Below are positions 34,842 to 36,200 of a stretch of DNA of 36,200 nt, in pieces; position 1 is the stretch's first letter; every line of letters starts with the position of its first letter. Origin of the DNA: an uncultured Ectothiorhodospiraceae bacterium (GTDB lineage: Bacteria; Pseudomonadota; Gammaproteobacteria; Nitrococcales; Nitrococcaceae); contig CAJXSH010000014.1 in assembly GCA_913061005.1 (NCBI GenBank), positions 1 through 36,200 of the forward strand, read 5' to 3'. The notes below the pieces were generated by a model. That model was not told the DNA's origin. It searched no databases and saw nothing but the letters and a program-made list of their open reading frames with translations. The position numbers and the translations under genes were made by a program.

Positions 34842-36200
34842 ATGCGAAACGCTGCTGCCACCGCCCTTTCCGCTCAGGCCGAGCCCATTGCCGAGCCGGC
34901 CCCGGTCACCGTTGCCATGGGCGACGGCATTGGCCCCGAGATCATGGAGGCCTGCCTGCGGATCCTCGAGGCCGCCGGCGCCTCGCTGGCCATCGACGAG
35001 ATCGACATCGGCGAGTCGGTCTACCGCGCCGGGCACAGTGCCGGCATTACCGACAGTGCCTGGCAAAGCCTGCGCCACAACGGTGTTTTCTACAAAGCCC
35101 CCATCACCACACCACAGGGCGGCGGCTACAAAAGCCTCAACGTGACGGTGCGCAAAAGCCTGGGACTGTTTGCCAATATCCGTCCCTGCCGGGCCTATCC
35201 GGCCTGTATCCCGACGCGCCATCCGGCCATGGATCTGGTGGTGGTACGCGAAAACGAAGAGGACCTCTACGCCGGCATCGAGCATCGCCAGACCGATCAG
35301 GTTTATCAGTGCCTGAAACTGGTCTCGCGCCCGGGCTGCGAGAAGATCATCCGCTATGCCTTCGAATATGCACGGGCCCACGGCCGTCGCAAGGTCAGCT
35401 GTTTTACCAAGGACAACATCATGAAAATGACCGACGGGCTTTTTCATGAGGTGTTCGACCAAATCGCCCCGGAATACCCGGAAATCGAGACCGATCACTG
35501 GATCATCGATATTGCCGCCGCCCGACTGGCGGACACGCCAGAGATATTCGATGTAGTGGTCATGCCCAACCTCTACGGCGACATCCTCTCGGATATTGCC
35601 GCGCAGATCACCGGATCGGTGGGCATTGCCCCATCCGCGAATATCGGCGCAAACGGCGCCATGTTCGAGGCCATCCACGGCTCGGCGCCACCGCTTGCGG
35701 GTCGCGACATCGCCAACCCATCCGGTCTGCTCCTGGCCGGCGTCATGATGCTTGTCCACCTACGCCAGGGCGAGGTGGCAGAACGCATCCACAACGCCTG
35801 GCTCGCGACCATCGAGCAGGGCATCCACACCGACGACATCCACCGTGCCGAGACCTCCCGCCATCGGGTCGGGACCCGGGGCTTTGCCGATGCGGTGATC
35901 GAGCGGCTCGGCACCGAGCCCGAGGCGATGACGCCGGTCCGCTACAACGCCGATGCCGCCCCGGTGATCGCCCCGGAACCGCTGCCCCAGCAAGTCGCGG
36001 CCAAGACCCTGGTGGGGGTGGATGTCTTTGTCCATGCCACCGACACCGCCGAGGCGCTGGCCGGGACGCTGCGGCGCAATGCTGGCGACACCCTGGATTT
36101 GCAGATGATCACCAACCGCGGCGTCAAGGTCTGGCCCGACGGCCTGCCCGAGACCTTCTGTACCGACCACTGGCGCTGCCGTTTCATGCCGGCCGACGGT
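34842..36200 (+). CDS. Second isocitrate dehydrogenase, distinct clade, 3' end outside the window
   Basis: At least 453 residues of an isocitrate/isopropylmalate dehydrogenase family protein that stays open to the window edge. Core motifs are VAMGDGIGPEIMEA, GGGYKSLNVTVRKSLGLF, VVRENEEDLYAGIEHRQ, CFTKDNIMKMTDGLFH, MPNLYGDILSDIAAQITG and FEAIHGSAPPLAGRDIANPS. A C-terminal extension with KTLVGVDVFVHATD and MITNRGVKVWPDG marks the roughly 480-residue isocitrate dehydrogenases of alphaproteobacterial/Thermus-like type (the PRK09222 group), not isopropylmalate dehydrogenase. S98 aligns with the AceK-target serine region of Icd. AGGAG six bases before the ATG fixes the start. It lies 124 bases after aceK, separated by an inverted repeat, and may have its own promoter. 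Cofactor choice (NAD or NADP) is not clear. Confidence 0.9.
   Translation, partial: MRNAAATALSAQAEPIAEPAPVTVAMGDGIGPEIMEACLRILEAAGASLAIDEIDIGESVYRAGHSAGITDSAWQSLRHNGVFYKAPITTPQGGGYKSLNVTVRKSLGLFANIRPCRAYPACIPTRHPAMDLVVVRENEEDLYAGIEHRQTDQVYQCLKLVSRPGCEKIIRYAFEYARAHGRRKVSCFTKDNIMKMTDGLFHEVFDQIAPEYPEIETDHWIIDIAAARLADTPEIFDVVVMPNLYGDILSDIAAQITGSVGIAPSANIGANGAMFEAIHGSAPPLAGRDIANPSGLLLAGVMMLVHLRQGEVAERIHNAWLATIEQGIHTDDIHRAETSRHRVGTRGFADAVIERLGTEPEAMTPVRYNADAAPVIAPEPLPQQVAAKTLVGVDVFVHATDTAEALAGTLRRNAGDTLDLQMITNRGVKVWPDGLPETFCTDHWRCRFMPADG

Noticed and set aside
34739-35449. Plus-strand open frame of 236 codons
   Set aside because: It is a shifted frame of the second isocitrate dehydrogenase, whose own frame from 34842 is conserved throughout.
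34842-36200. Isopropylmalate or tartrate dehydrogenase
   Set aside because: The C-terminal extension with VGVDVF and MITNRGVKVWPDG belongs to the long isocitrate dehydrogenase clade, and the neighbours are icd and aceK.

Overview
The window is a gene-dense, high-GC stretch of a bacterial chromosome. It carries about 29 protein genes, the last one cut by the window edge, and three tRNA genes. Intergenic gaps are short (none exceeds about 200 bases) and five gene pairs overlap by the tetranucleotide ATGA. The order uvrC-pgsA-tRNA-Gly(GCC)-tRNA-Cys(GCA)-tRNA-Leu(UAA), the linked icd-aceK pair and a DUF3581 gene all point to a gammaproteobacterium. The compactness and GC bias would fit a streamlined Ectothiorhodospiraceae-like organism such as Spiribacter, but that placement is an inference and no rRNA gene is present to test it. 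No mobile element, phage gene, CRISPR array or replication origin was seen.

Layout. 1-2809 (minus): uvrC, pgsA and three tRNA genes; the tRNA-Gly promoter overlaps the pgsA stop codon, and a terminator followed by a new promoter separates tRNA-Gly from tRNA-Cys/Leu. 2867-4261 (minus): fumC, divergent from purB (4318-5700, plus). 5633-9263 (minus): a tightly packed unit cysM, PolB-type 3'-5' exonuclease, rlmD and nudF, whose end runs 68 bases into purB. 9294-9995 (plus): trmO. 10005-13963 (minus): an MscS-family channel coupled to an S15/CocE-type hydrolase. 14156-14539 (plus): a phasin with its own promoter and strong terminator. 14599-16004 (minus): fxsA and an AEC-family permease that seems to lack an ordinary start codon. 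16080-17696 (plus): a lytic transglycosylase and a small helix-hairpin-helix protein. 17718-19355 (minus): pckA. 19523-20266 (plus): DUF3581 protein. 20261-22478 (minus): MgtC/DUF4010 membrane protein, FkbM methyltransferase and a small TTG-start membrane protein whose 3' end contains an intrinsic terminator. 22518-23135 (plus): NYN-domain protein. 23163-24413 (minus): M42 metallopeptidase. 24495-26170 (plus): ogt coupled to a photolyase-like protein whose domains are in reversed order. 26149-31478 (minus): an ATP-grasp protein and a 1299-residue FAD/Fe-S oxidoreductase. 31663-36200 (plus): icd, aceK and a second, different isocitrate dehydrogenase.

Together the genes are mostly housekeeping with a carbon-flux theme. 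FumC, two isocitrate dehydrogenases, AceK, PckA and a lactate/glycolate-type dehydrogenase suggest growth on organic acids with control at the isocitrate branch point. DNA repair (UvrC, Ogt, photolyase-like), RNA modification (RlmD, TrmO), osmotic relief (MscS) and carbon storage (phasin) add stress functions. The observations most worth following are the domain-swapped photolyase-like protein beside ogt, the terminator inside the small membrane protein gene, the two isocitrate dehydrogenases flanking aceK, and the AEC gene start.
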